Assembly (NCBI GenBank): GCA_963846565.1
Contig: CAWJWL010000001.1
Coordinates: 310,001 to 374,000, forward strand
Length of the DNA: 64,000 bases
Direction of reading: 5' to 3'
Source: WHSW01 sp963846565
GTDB taxonomy: Bacteria; Actinomycetota; Thermoleophilia; Solirubrobacterales; 70-9
The notes beneath the pieces were generated by a model that saw only the letters and a program-made list of their open reading frames with translations, ran no database searches and had not been told where the DNA came from. Shown here piece by piece: positions 43,443-51,630 of the stretch. Every line of letters begins with the position of its first letter. Positions within the stretch are counted from its first letter, which is position 1. Made by a program: the position numbers and the translations under genes.

Positions 43443-44279
43443 GTGGCCTCGAACCGGCACATCCTGACGCTCAAGCTCACCCTTTTGGTCGCACTCGCGG
43501 TCGCGGCAATCGCTCCGCCGACGGCGCTCGCCGCGAACTCCGACCTCTCGATCGCGAAGCAGGACAGCGCCGATCCGGTCGAGGTGGGCGCGGAGCTCAC
43601 CTACACGATCACGGTGGCGAACGCGGGCCCTGACACGGCCAATGCCGTCGTCGTTTCGGACAAGCTCCCGAATTCGGTCGACCTGCTGTCGACCGCCACC
43701 TCGAAGGGCTCCTGCGAAGCGAAGGGCAGGAAGGTCACCTGCCAGCTCGGCGGCGTCCCGAACGCGGGGACAGTGACCGTGACGATCCGGGTCAGGCCCA
43801 AGAAGGAGGGCACGATCGAGAACACGGCGACCGTGTCGAGCGCCGAGACCGACTCCTACGGGTCGAACGACAGCGACACCGAAACGACGACGGTGATCCC
43901 GGGCGCCAAGCCGCCCACCTGCGGAGGCCAGGTGGCGACGCTCGTGGGCACCGAGGGAGCCGACACGCTCGTGGGAACGCCGGAGTCGGACGTGATCGTC
44001 GCCCTCGGCGGCGATGACTCGATCGACGGGCTCGGCGGCAACGATCTCCTCTGCGGCAAGTCCGGTAACGACGCCATCCGTGCCAGGGGCGGGAACGACA
44101 TCGCCCGTGGTGGCGGCGGCAACGACCAGGTTCGCGGCGGCGGTGGAAATGACCAGGTCCGCGGCGGCGGTGGCGACGACACCGTCCGCGGTGGCAACGG
44201 CAACGACGAGCTCAAGGGCGGCGGCGGCGCAGACGTCTGCTTCGGCGGCCCTGGGACGGACACGAAGCGCGGTTGCTGA
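43443..44279 (+). CDS. secreted DUF11 plus RTX calcium-repeat protein
   Basis: This 278-residue protein starts at GTG behind a strong AAGGAGG (43430-43437). It has a signal peptide (about 1-31, ending TALAA). A DUF11 Ig-like domain (34-150: ADPVEVGAELTYTITVANAG) precedes about eight glycine-rich nonapeptides (GGNDLLCGKSGND, GGGGNDQVRGG) that form a calcium-binding beta roll. Disulfide cysteines flank the roll (162, 200, 266, 278). It probably acts outside the cell. It converges on the receiver/lipoprotein pair, with 1 bp between stops. Confidence 0.82.
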   Translation: MASNRHILTLKLTLLVALAVAAIAPPTALAANSDLSIAKQDSADPVEVGAELTYTITVANAGPDTANAVVVSDKLPNSVDLLSTATSKGSCEAKGRKVTCQLGGVPNAGTVTVTIRVRPKKEGTIENTATVSSAETDSYGSNDSDTETTTVIPGAKPPTCGGQVATLVGTEGADTLVGTPESDVIVALGGDDSIDGLGGNDLLCGKSGNDAIRARGGNDIARGGGGNDQVRGGGGNDQVRGGGGDDTVRGGNGNDELKGGGGADVCFGGPGTDTKRGC

Positions 44280-44280
44280 G

Positions 44281-44694
44281 TTAGGCGGCCCAGCCGCCGC
44301 GGCCGATCAGGCCGCGCAGCGTCTCGTCGAGCTCCTCGATCGAGAACGGCTTCACCATGTAGGCGCTCGCGCCGGCGTCGACCGCCCGTTGGCGGTCGGC
44401 GTCGGTCGCCTTCGCCGTCAGCAGGACGACCGGGATCGTCGCGGTCGGCTCGCGGTCGCGGAGCTCGGCGCAGACCTGCTCGCCCTCGAGCCCTGGCATG
44501 AGCCCGTCGAGAACGACCGCGTCCGGCAGGTGCGCGAGCGCGAGGGCGAGCGCCTCGTCGCCGTCCGCAGCCGGGATGACCTCGTAGCCGCGACGCTCGA
44601 GCCGGCGGGTGAGGAGCTCGAGGATGTCGGCGTCGTCGTCGGCGACGAGCACGCGTAGTGCCTCCGCCCGCTCACCGTCCGCCACGCCACTCAT
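44281..44694 (-). CDS. single-domain response regulator
   Basis: This 137-residue protein starts at ATG 44694. It is a receiver only: LVADDDADILELLTRRLERR, phospho-Asp in AVVLDGLMPGLEG, VVLLTAKAT and YMVKPFSIEEL. There is no output domain, so it probably acts through protein contacts. Its start overlaps the upstream lipoprotein stop (ATGA), so they are co-translated. Confidence 0.88.
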   Translation of the reverse strand: MSGVADGERAEALRVLVADDDADILELLTRRLERRGYEVIPAADGDEALALALAHLPDAVVLDGLMPGLEGEQVCAELRDREPTATIPVVLLTAKATDADRQRAVDAGASAYMVKPFSIEELDETLRGLIGRGGWAA

Positions 44695-45050
44695 TCGCCC
44701 CCGCAGGCCGCTCCCGCGGCGGTGGCCGCCTCGATCACGCCCGGCGGCGGCAGGCCCGTCTCCCGGATCTCGTCGGTCGCGGTATCGATCTCGGCGTCGG
44801 AGATGGCCGCTCCGAGCTCGTCGAGCGCGCACTCGATCGTCGCTTCGTCGAGCCCGCGCTCCGCGAGCACCTCGCCGACCAGCTCGTCGAAGCGAGTCCG
44901 CAGCTCGCTCTCCTCCTGCGCGGGCTTGACGATCACGGCGCCCGGCTCGCCCTCGTTCGGCTCCTCCTCATCGCTTCCGCAGCCGTGGATCGCGATCGCG
45001 AGCGCAATCGCGAGGGCGGCAAGGGCTCGTGTGGTCGGGCGCGCGCGCAT
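44691..45050 (-). CDS. lipoprotein of unknown function
   Basis: This 119-residue protein has a lipoprotein signal: hydrophobic ALAALAIALAIAIHG, then Cys at residue 24. An acidic tether and a helical domain (ESELRTRFDELVGEVLAERG, TIECALDELGAAISDAEID) follow, with a terminal GAACGGE. It is coupled to a receiver protein, an odd pairing. The start is ATG 45050, divergent from cysK. Confidence 0.7.
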   Translation of the reverse strand: MRARPTTRALAALAIALAIAIHGCGSDEEEPNEGEPGAVIVKPAQEESELRTRFDELVGEVLAERGLDEATIECALDELGAAISDAEIDTATDEIRETGLPPPGVIEAATAAGAACGGE

Positions 45051-45084
45051 GGCGATCGGGAGGCGGCAACGGTACCTTGGCTGT

Positions 45085-46029
45085 ATGCCTCCGGAGACGA
45101 CCACGCCCGCACGAATCGCCGCCGCGGCCGCTGACCTCGTCGGCGAGACGCCGCTCGTGGCCGTCGATCGCCTCGCTGCTGACGCGGCAGGCGAGGTCGT
45201 CGCGAAGCTCGAGTACCTGAACCCGGGCGGATCGGTCAAGGACCGGATCGGCGTCGCGATGGTCGACGCTGCCGAGCGGGATGGACTGCTCGAGCCGGGT
45301 GGGCTGATCGTCGAGCCGACGAGCGGCAACACCGGGATCGCACTCGCGCTCGTCTGCGCAGCGCGCGGCTACGGCCTCGTGCTCACGTTGCCCGAGGGAA
45401 TGAGCCGCGAGCGGACAAAGCTGTTGCGCGCCTACGGCGCCGAGGTCCACGAGACCGCATCACTGGGCGGAATGAACGAATCGATTTCGCTGGCGGAGCG
45501 GATCGCGGCAGAGCGCGGCGCCTTCATGCCCCAGCAGTTCTCGAACCCCGCCAACCCCGAGATCCACCGGCGGACGACCGCAGAGGAGATCTGGCGCGAT
45601 ACCGGGGGCGAGGTGGATGCGCTCGTCGTTGGCGTCGGCACCGGTGGCACGATCACCGGCGTGGGCCAGGTGCTGAAGGAGCGCCGGCCCGGCTTCCAGG
45701 TGATCGCGGTCGAGCCCGCCGCCTCCGCGGTGCTGGCCGGCGAGCGCCCCGGCCCGCACAAGATCCAGGGAATCGGTGCCGGCTTCGTCCCCGATGTCCT
45801 CGACCGCTCTGTGATCGACGAGGTGATCGGGGTGGGCGACGAGGAGGCGCTCGCGATGGCGCGCGATGCCGCCAGCCGCGAGGGGCTCCTGGTCGGGATC
45901 TCCGCCGGCGCCGCTTTGCACGCCGCGGTTGAGGTCGCCGCACGCCCGGAGATGGCAGGCAAACGGGTGGTCACGATCATCCCCGACGGCGGCGAGCGCT
46001 ACGTCTCGCTGCCCTTCTTCGCCGATTGA
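45085..46029 (+). CDS. cysK: cysteine synthase (O-acetylserine sulfhydrylase)
   Basis: This 314-residue PLP enzyme makes cysteine from O-acetylserine and sulfide. PLP Lys52 lies in LNPGGSVKDRIG. The phosphate/substrate loops are EPTSGNTGIAL and VGTGGTITGVG. The ISAGAAL motif near the C-terminus is kept. It is followed after 7 nt by cysE, forming the usual two-step cysteine operon. Confidence 0.95.
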   Translation: MPPETTTPARIAAAAADLVGETPLVAVDRLAADAAGEVVAKLEYLNPGGSVKDRIGVAMVDAAERDGLLEPGGLIVEPTSGNTGIALALVCAARGYGLVLTLPEGMSRERTKLLRAYGAEVHETASLGGMNESISLAERIAAERGAFMPQQFSNPANPEIHRRTTAEEIWRDTGGEVDALVVGVGTGGTITGVGQVLKERRPGFQVIAVEPAASAVLAGERPGPHKIQGIGAGFVPDVLDRSVIDEVIGVGDEEALAMARDAASREGLLVGISAGAALHAAVEVAARPEMAGKRVVTIIPDGGERYVSLPFFAD

Positions 46030-46036
46030 GCGACTG

Positions 46037-46771
46037 ATGCTCGGGCTCGGGACCTTCCGCCGCGTCGCGCACGAGATCGGCTGCGACGTCGCCAGCGCCC
46101 GCGACCGCGACCCCGCGGCACGGGGTGTGGGGACGATCGAGATCCTCGGCAGCTGGGCCGGGGTGCAGGCGCTGCTCGCGCACCGGATCTCGCACGCGCT
46201 CTACGAATCCGGGGTGCCGGTCGCCCCGCGCACGATCTCCTTCGCCAGCCGCGCGATCACCGGGATCGAGATCCACCCGGCGGCGCAGATCGGCGAGGAC
46301 TTCTTCATCGACCACGGCTCCGGCGTCGTCATCGGCGAAACGGCCGAGATCGGCGACCGCGTGACCCTCTATCAGGGGGTCACGCTCGGCGGCACCGGGT
46401 TCGCCCGCGGCAAGCGCCACCCGACGATCGAGGACGACGTCACGATCGGCTCGGGGGCGAAGCTGCTCGGCCCGGTCACGGTCGGGCACGGGGCGAAGGT
46501 GGGAGCGAACACGGTCGTGATCGAGGACGTGCCGGCGAAGTCGACGGTGGTCGGAAATCCCGGGCACACCGTCCGGGTGGAGGGCCGCAAACCCGAGGGT
46601 CCGGACGCCGATTGGATCCACCTCCCGGATCCGATCGCCGATGCGATCAAGAGCCTCTCCGATCGCCTCGCGACGCTCGAGGACCGACTGCGCGATCTGG
46701 ACGGCAAAGCGTCCGAGGGCGAGCTCAAGGAGCTGCGCCCGAAGCGGGGCCCGAGCTCCGCCGGCGGCTGA
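46037..46771 (+). CDS. cysE: serine O-acetyltransferase
   Basis: This 244-residue protein acetylates serine for cysteine synthesis. A short helical N-terminus leads to a left-handed beta-helix: IHPAAQIGEDFFIDHGSGVV, IGETAEIGDRVTLYQGVTLG and the catalytic His of DHGSG. The C-terminal coiled tail (SLSDRLATLEDRLRDLDGKA) replaces the usual CysK-binding Ile end. ATG 46037 follows cysK closely. Confidence 0.92.
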   Translation: MLGLGTFRRVAHEIGCDVASARDRDPAARGVGTIEILGSWAGVQALLAHRISHALYESGVPVAPRTISFASRAITGIEIHPAAQIGEDFFIDHGSGVVIGETAEIGDRVTLYQGVTLGGTGFARGKRHPTIEDDVTIGSGAKLLGPVTVGHGAKVGANTVVIEDVPAKSTVVGNPGHTVRVEGRKPEGPDADWIHLPDPIADAIKSLSDRLATLEDRLRDLDGKASEGELKELRPKRGPSSAGG

Positions 46772-46820
46772 GCGGCGCCGCGCCCGTTGAGGCGGCCGTT
46801 CTCGCGACTATCCTCGATCC

Positions 46821-49096
46821 GTGGAGATGGAAGCCTCTTACGGCGCGCCGGTCGACGCCGGCGCCGATCCTGAGGAGTGGCTGCTCGCCGATCTGAACGC
46901 CGCTCAGCGGGAGGCGGTCACCCACCCCGAGGGCCCGCTGCTCGTGCTCGCCGGTGCCGGCTCCGGCAAGACCCGCGTGCTCACCCATCGGATCGCGTGG
47001 CTGCTCGCCACCGGGCGCGCGCGGCCACTGGAGATCCTGGCGATCACGTTCACGAACAAGGCCGCGGGGGAGATGCGTGAGCGCGTCGGCCAGCTCGTCG
47101 GCGGCGTCTCGCGGGCGATGTGGGTGATGACCTTCCACTCCGCATGCGCGCGGATCCTGCGCGCGGAGGCGACGCGGCTGGGCTACAAGCGCGCCTTCAC
47201 CATCTACGACGAGGCCGACTCGCTGCGGATGATCAAGCGCTGCATGCAGGAACACGAGATCGACCCCAAGCGCTACGCGCCGCGGGCGATCAAATCGCAC
47301 ATCTCCTCGGCGAAGAACCAGCTCACCGACTCGACCGAGTACGCCCAGGCCGCCGGCTCGAGCTTCGAGGAGGCCGTCTCCGACGTCTACACGCTCTATG
47401 AGCGCCGCATGGTCGAGGCGAGCGCGATGGACTTCGACGACCTCCTCGTCCGCACGGTCAACCTGCTGGAGCTGTTCGAGGACATGCGCGAGAAGTACCG
47501 CCGCATCTTCCGCTGGGTGCTCGTCGACGAGTACCAGGACACGAACCGCGCCCAGTACCGGATGCTGCAACTGATCGCCGAGGAGCACCGCAATCTGACC
47601 GTCGTCGGCGACGACTTTCAGGCCGTCTACAGCTTTCGCGGCGCCGACATCCGCAACATCCTCGAGTTCGAGAAGGACTTCCCCGACGCGCACACGGTGC
47701 TGCTCGAGCAGAACTACCGCTCCACCCAGACGATCCTGGACGCGGCCAACGGGCTGATCGCGCACAACGAGAGCCAGAAGGAGAAGCACCTTTGGACCGA
47801 CGGTGCGAGCGGCGAGAACATCGTCGTCGCCGAGCTGGACGACGAGCACGCCGAGGCCCGCTACGTCGCCTCGGAGATCAACGCGCTGGTGGAGGGCGGA
47901 ACCCCGCGCGATCGGATCGCGGTCTTCTACCGGATGAACGCGCAGAGCCGCGTGCTCGAGGACACCCTCGTCCGCTTCGAGATTCCCTACCAGGTAATCG
48001 GCGGCACGAAGTTCTACGACCGTGCCGAGATCAAGGACGCGGTCGCCTACCTCTCGCTGCTCACCAACCCCGCCGACGCCGTCTCCTTCGGCCGCGTCGT
48101 CAACTCGCCGCGCCGCGGGATCGGCCAGCAGACGCAGGCGCGGCTGCTCTCGCAGGCGAACACGCTCGGCGTCGACATCTGGGACGTGTTCATGGCGCCG
48201 GAGAAGGTGCCTGCCCTCGGCGCGGGCGCGGTGAAGGCGGTGCGACGCTTCGCCGACACGATGGCGGGCTGCGCCAGAGCGCGGAGACGACCGACACGGT
48301 CGCCTCGCTGCTCGAGGCGGTCCTGCGGGAGTCCGGCTATCTCGAGGTGCTCGAGGCGGAGCGGACGATCGAGGCCGAGGGCCGGATCGAGAACCTCGAG
48401 GAGCTGGTCGGCGTCGCCGGGGAGTTCGACGCCAACCGCGAGCTCGAGGGCGATCAGGAGACGCCGCCGCTGGAGGAGTTCCTCGCCCAGATCCGGCTCC
48501 TCTCCGAGCAGGACAACCTGAAGGAGGAGGAGAGCCTCGCGACCCTGATGAGCCTTCACAACGCGAAGGGCCTCGAGTACGACGCGGTCTTCGTGATCGG
48601 CTGTGAGGACGGCCTCTTCCCGCATTCGCGCTCGATCGAGGAGGGCAACCTCGAGGAGGAGCGCCGGCTGTGTTACGTCGGCGTCACCCGGGCGCGGGAG
48701 CGACTCTGGATGACCTTCGCCCGCCGTCGCTCCCTCCACGGCGGCACGAGCTGGAATCTGCCTTCGCGCTTCCTCGCCGAGCTCCCACAGGGCCTGGTCG
48801 AGAAGTACTCGGCGGTCACGAGCCTCTCGACCGGATGGTCGCCCGGCAACGCGCGCGAGGCAGCGCTCGGTGGCCCGCGGCGCGCGTCCGGTGGCGGCTT
48901 CTCGGTGCCCGAGCGGCGCGAGGCGACCCCGCCGCCGCAGCCGTTCGGGATCGGCGACGACGTCGTCCACGCGAGCTTCGGCGAGGGCGTGGTGACCGCG
49001 GTCGAGCCCGGCTCGGTGGTGATCGTCCGCTTCGCGGGCGACGGGGCGGAGCGCAAGCTGATGGCCGACTACGCGCCGCTGAAGAAGGTCGCGTGA
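46821..49096 (+). CDS. pcrA: ATP-dependent DNA helicase PcrA/UvrD (frameshifted as sequenced)
   Basis: This SF1 helicase is used in repair and replication-fork clearance. Motif I is LVLAGAGSGKTRVLTHR and motif II VLVDEYQDTN. VGDDFQAVYSFRGAD, NYRSTQTIL, LMSLHNAKGLEYDAVFVIGC and VGVTRARERL follow. The C-terminal Tudor-like domain is VVHASFGEGVVTAVEPG. The frame breaks at 48266-48268: adding one G to GCGGGC gives GLRQSAETTDTVAS and a normal length of about 758 residues. This looks like a missed homopolymer base. Start GTG 46821 or ATG 46827. Confidence 0.92.
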
Positions 49097-49956
49097 CGGC
49101 CCAGGTGATCGATGGCAAGGCGCTCGCGGCTCAGGTGCGCGAGCGGGTCGCGGCCGGGGTTGCGGAGTTCACCCAGGCGAACGACGGCGACGTGCCGGGC
49201 TTGGCCACCGTGCTGGTCGGCAGCGACCCCGCCTCCCACGTCTACGTCGCCAACAAGCGCCGCCTGTCCGAGGAGGTCGGGATGCGCTCGTTTCACACCG
49301 AACTGGATGACGACACCCCCCACGACGAGGTCCTCGACCTCGTGCGCAGCCTCAACGAGGACGACACCGTCGACGGGATCCTGGTTCAGCTCCCGCTTCC
49401 AGAGCAGATCGACGCCGACGAGATCGTCGGCGCGATCGATCCCGCCAAGGACGTCGACGGCCTCACCCCGGTGAGTGCCGGGATGCTCGCCCAGGGCCGC
49501 CCAGAACTCGTTCCGTGCACGCCGCAGGGGGTGATCGAGCTGCTCGACCACGCCGGGGTCGAGATCGAGGGCGCCGAGGCGGTCGTCCTCGGCCGCTCGA
49601 TCCTCGTCGGCCGCCCGCTCGGCGCCCTGCTCCTCGGCCGCAATGCGACCGTCACCCTCTGCCACTCCCGCACCCGCGACCTCGCCGCGGTCTGCTCGCG
49701 CGCCGACATCCTCGTCGCGGCGGTCGGCTCAGCGGGCCTCGTCGGTGCCGACTTCGTCAAGCCGGGGGCGGCCGTAATCGACGTCGGCACCAACCGGACC
49801 GACGACGGCCTGGTCGGCGACGTCGATTTCGACGCCGTCAGCGCCGTCGCCGGGGCGATCACCCCGGTGCCGGGCGGCGTCGGGCCGATGACGATCGCGA
49901 TGCTGCTCTCGAACACGCTCGCGGCGGCAAGGAATCGCGTCGGGGCCCGCGTATAG
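49093..49956 (+). CDS. folD: methylenetetrahydrofolate dehydrogenase/cyclohydrolase
   Basis: This 287-residue bifunctional one-carbon enzyme starts at GTG, overlapping the pcrA stop (GTGA). Key motifs are: VGSDPASHVYVANKRRLSEE with the catalytic lysine of YVxxKxK type, GILVQLPLP, DVDGL, PCTPQGVIELL and VLGRSILVGRPLGALLL for NADP. PVPGGVGPMTIAMLLSNT ends it. Translational coupling to pcrA seems incidental. Confidence 0.95.
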   Translation: MTAQVIDGKALAAQVRERVAAGVAEFTQANDGDVPGLATVLVGSDPASHVYVANKRRLSEEVGMRSFHTELDDDTPHDEVLDLVRSLNEDDTVDGILVQLPLPEQIDADEIVGAIDPAKDVDGLTPVSAGMLAQGRPELVPCTPQGVIELLDHAGVEIEGAEAVVLGRSILVGRPLGALLLGRNATVTLCHSRTRDLAAVCSRADILVAAVGSAGLVGADFVKPGAAVIDVGTNRTDDGLVGDVDFDAVSAVAGAITPVPGGVGPMTIAMLLSNTLAAARNRVGARV

Positions 49957-49991
49957 GCTGCGCACACGCACCTACCCGTTCAAGGAGTGAT

Positions 49992-50498
49992 ATGGAAAAC
50001 CTGAGTACAGGGGAGAAGATCGCGGGAGCGTCAGGGCTGGCGTTGCTCTTGATCATGTGGCTTCTCAATTGGTTCAGCTACGGCGAGGGCCCGTTCTCGG
50101 TCTCCGGCGATGCTTGGCAGACGATGGAGCTGATCCGTTTCGTGCTCCTGTTCGCCGGACTCGCCGGAATCGGTCTGGCCGTCGCAGCCGCGACCCAGTC
50201 GGACGTCAATCTGCCAGTCGCTGCGAGCGCGATCACGGCAGGCCTCGGAATCCTCGCTGTGATTCTGATCGCCTTCCGGATCATCAGCCCGCCCGACTTC
50301 GGCATCGGTGACATCGCCGACGCGACGGGTCAGGACTTCGATGTCGGTCGCGACATCGGTGTCTTCCTCGGCCTGATCGCCGCCGCCGGCGTGGCCTACG
50401 GAGGCTGGCGAGCGATGGAGGAGGAAGGGGCCTCGTTCGGCGGCCAGGCCGGCCGACACCAGGATCCGCCGCCTCCCGCAGCCCCTCCCGCCGCCTAG
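49992..50498 (+). CDS. four-helix membrane protein of unknown function
   Basis: This 168-residue protein has AAGGAG 4-10 nt before ATG 49992. Four membrane helices lie at about 10-28, 45-66, 74-96 and 122-138, with a Pro-rich tail (HQDPPPPAAPPAA). I do not recognise the family. It may be expressed with folD (35-nt gap). Confidence 0.65.
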   Translation: MENLSTGEKIAGASGLALLLIMWLLNWFSYGEGPFSVSGDAWQTMELIRFVLLFAGLAGIGLAVAAATQSDVNLPVAASAITAGLGILAVILIAFRIISPPDFGIGDIADATGQDFDVGRDIGVFLGLIAAAGVAYGGWRAMEEEGASFGGQAGRHQDPPPPAAPPAA

Positions 50499-50523
50499 GC
50501 GACGAGGCACAAGCGCACCGTTC

Positions 50524-50550
50524 CCGCGGCCGCCCTCGAGGCGGCCGCGG
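50524..50550 (+). terminator. strong hairpin terminator
   Basis: CCGCGGCCGCC-CTCGA-GGCGGCCGCGG has perfect 11-bp arms. It follows the membrane protein stop by 25 bp and leads into TCGTTGT. It is probably the operon end. Confidence 0.6.
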
Positions 50551-50635
50551 TCGTTGTGGGCCGGTTCGCCACACGCTCGGCACGAAGCGCACGCCACGCG
50601 TGACGGTCGGGCGGCCACGCTGGGTGAGTGGCCGC

Positions 50636-50681
50636 CGAGATCGCAGTTGAGCGACGCAATTCGTCGTCAACTGCGCACTCG
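50636..50681 (+). repeat. hairpin-forming direct repeat, left
   Basis: It begins CGAGATCGCAGTTGAGCGAC. GCAGTTGA and CGACG pair with CGTCG and TCAACTGC around a CAATT loop with one bulged G. A nearly identical copy at 51571 closes the same gene. In the frame CGA-GAT-CGC-AGT it encodes RDRS then a stop, as the right copy does. Confidence 0.7.
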
Positions 50682-51585
50682 TGATCTCGATCTCCTCATT
50701 GCCCGTTTAGCCGCGGCGCAGCACGGCGCTTTAGCGCGGTGGCAGCTCCTCGCCGAAGGTGCCCATCCGCGGGCGATCGACCGCAGGATTGCGGCGGGCA
50801 GGTTGATCGTCCTGCACCGGGGCGTCTATGCCGCGGGGCACCGTCGGCTCAGGCAAGAGGGCTATTGGATGGCGGCGGTTCTGGCGGGCGGACCGGTGAC
50901 GTTTCTCAGCGGTCGCTCGGCAGCGGCTCTCTGGGATCTGCCGTGTCCGCAGCGCCGAGGCATCCATGTGACTACGCCCCTGCGGCTGCGCGCCCGCCCC
51001 CAGATCATCTTCCACTGCTGCCAGCTGGCCTCAGACGAGGTTGAAACTCGTAACAGCATTCCTGTGACCACGGTCGCTCGCACCGTTTTCGACCTCGCCG
51101 CCGACGTAGGCCCCCACCACGTCGAGCGGGTCATGAACGAGGCCGAGGATCGTCTCCTTGCCGATGTGACGCCGCTCGCGGTGCTGCTCGATCGCTACCC
51201 GCGCCGGCGCGGAACAAGGGTGATCAAATCGATCCTCGGGGAGGCCGGGGTCGGCGCGCGACGCACCCACAGCGAACTTGAGGTCGCATTTGCGGCGTTC
51301 ATCGATGAGCGTGGGCTCCCGCGGCCGGAACTGAACGTGTGGCTCAACGTCGGTGGGCACTGGGTCGAAGCCGACTGCCTTTGGCGCAAGCAGCGTGTGA
51401 TCGTCGAGCTGGACGGTCGATCGACCCACGATCGCAGCGCGGCATTCGAGTCCGATCGCCTGCGTGATCGTCGAACGATCGCGGCGGGTCTGATCCCGAT
51501 CCGCATCACCCACCGGCAACTCACGCATGACGGGGACGCCATCGCCTGCGACCTACTCGCAACCTTCGCGCGAGATCGCAGTTAG
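50647..51585 (+). CDS. AbiEi-like/DUF559 protein with Vsr-type nuclease fold
   Basis: About 312 residues from TTG 50647; the start is uncertain because the frame is open upstream to 50554. The N-terminal HTH resembles AbiEi antitoxins (IARLAAAQHGALARWQLLAE, then RRIAAGRLIVLHRGVYAAGH). The C-terminal DUF559 domain has a PD-(D/E)XK-like core (WVEADCLWRKQRVIVELDGR, HDRSAAFESDRLRDR, GLIPIRITHRQL). Members are often multi-copy in this lineage, with no proven role; defence or DNA repair is possible. The gene is enclosed by hairpin direct repeats, and the right copy contains its stop codon. Confidence 0.75.
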   Translation: MSDAIRRQLRTRDLDLLIARLAAAQHGALARWQLLAEGAHPRAIDRRIAAGRLIVLHRGVYAAGHRRLRQEGYWMAAVLAGGPVTFLSGRSAAALWDLPCPQRRGIHVTTPLRLRARPQIIFHCCQLASDEVETRNSIPVTTVARTVFDLAADVGPHHVERVMNEAEDRLLADVTPLAVLLDRYPRRRGTRVIKSILGEAGVGARRTHSELEVAFAAFIDERGLPRPELNVWLNVGGHWVEADCLWRKQRVIVELDGRSTHDRSAAFESDRLRDRRTIAAGLIPIRITHRQLTHDGDAIACDLLATFARDRS

Positions 51586-51615
51586 CGACGCTATTCGTCG
51601 TCAACGGTGCGCTCG
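51571..51615 (+). repeat. hairpin-forming direct repeat, right
   Basis: CGAGATCGCAGTT-AGCGACGCTATTCGTCGTCAAC matches the left copy at 50636 with one gap and one loop change, then diverges. It includes the TAG stop of the DUF559 gene. The outer stem is weaker here. Confidence 0.7.
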
Positions 51616-51630
51616 CCGGGCGTGACGCGA

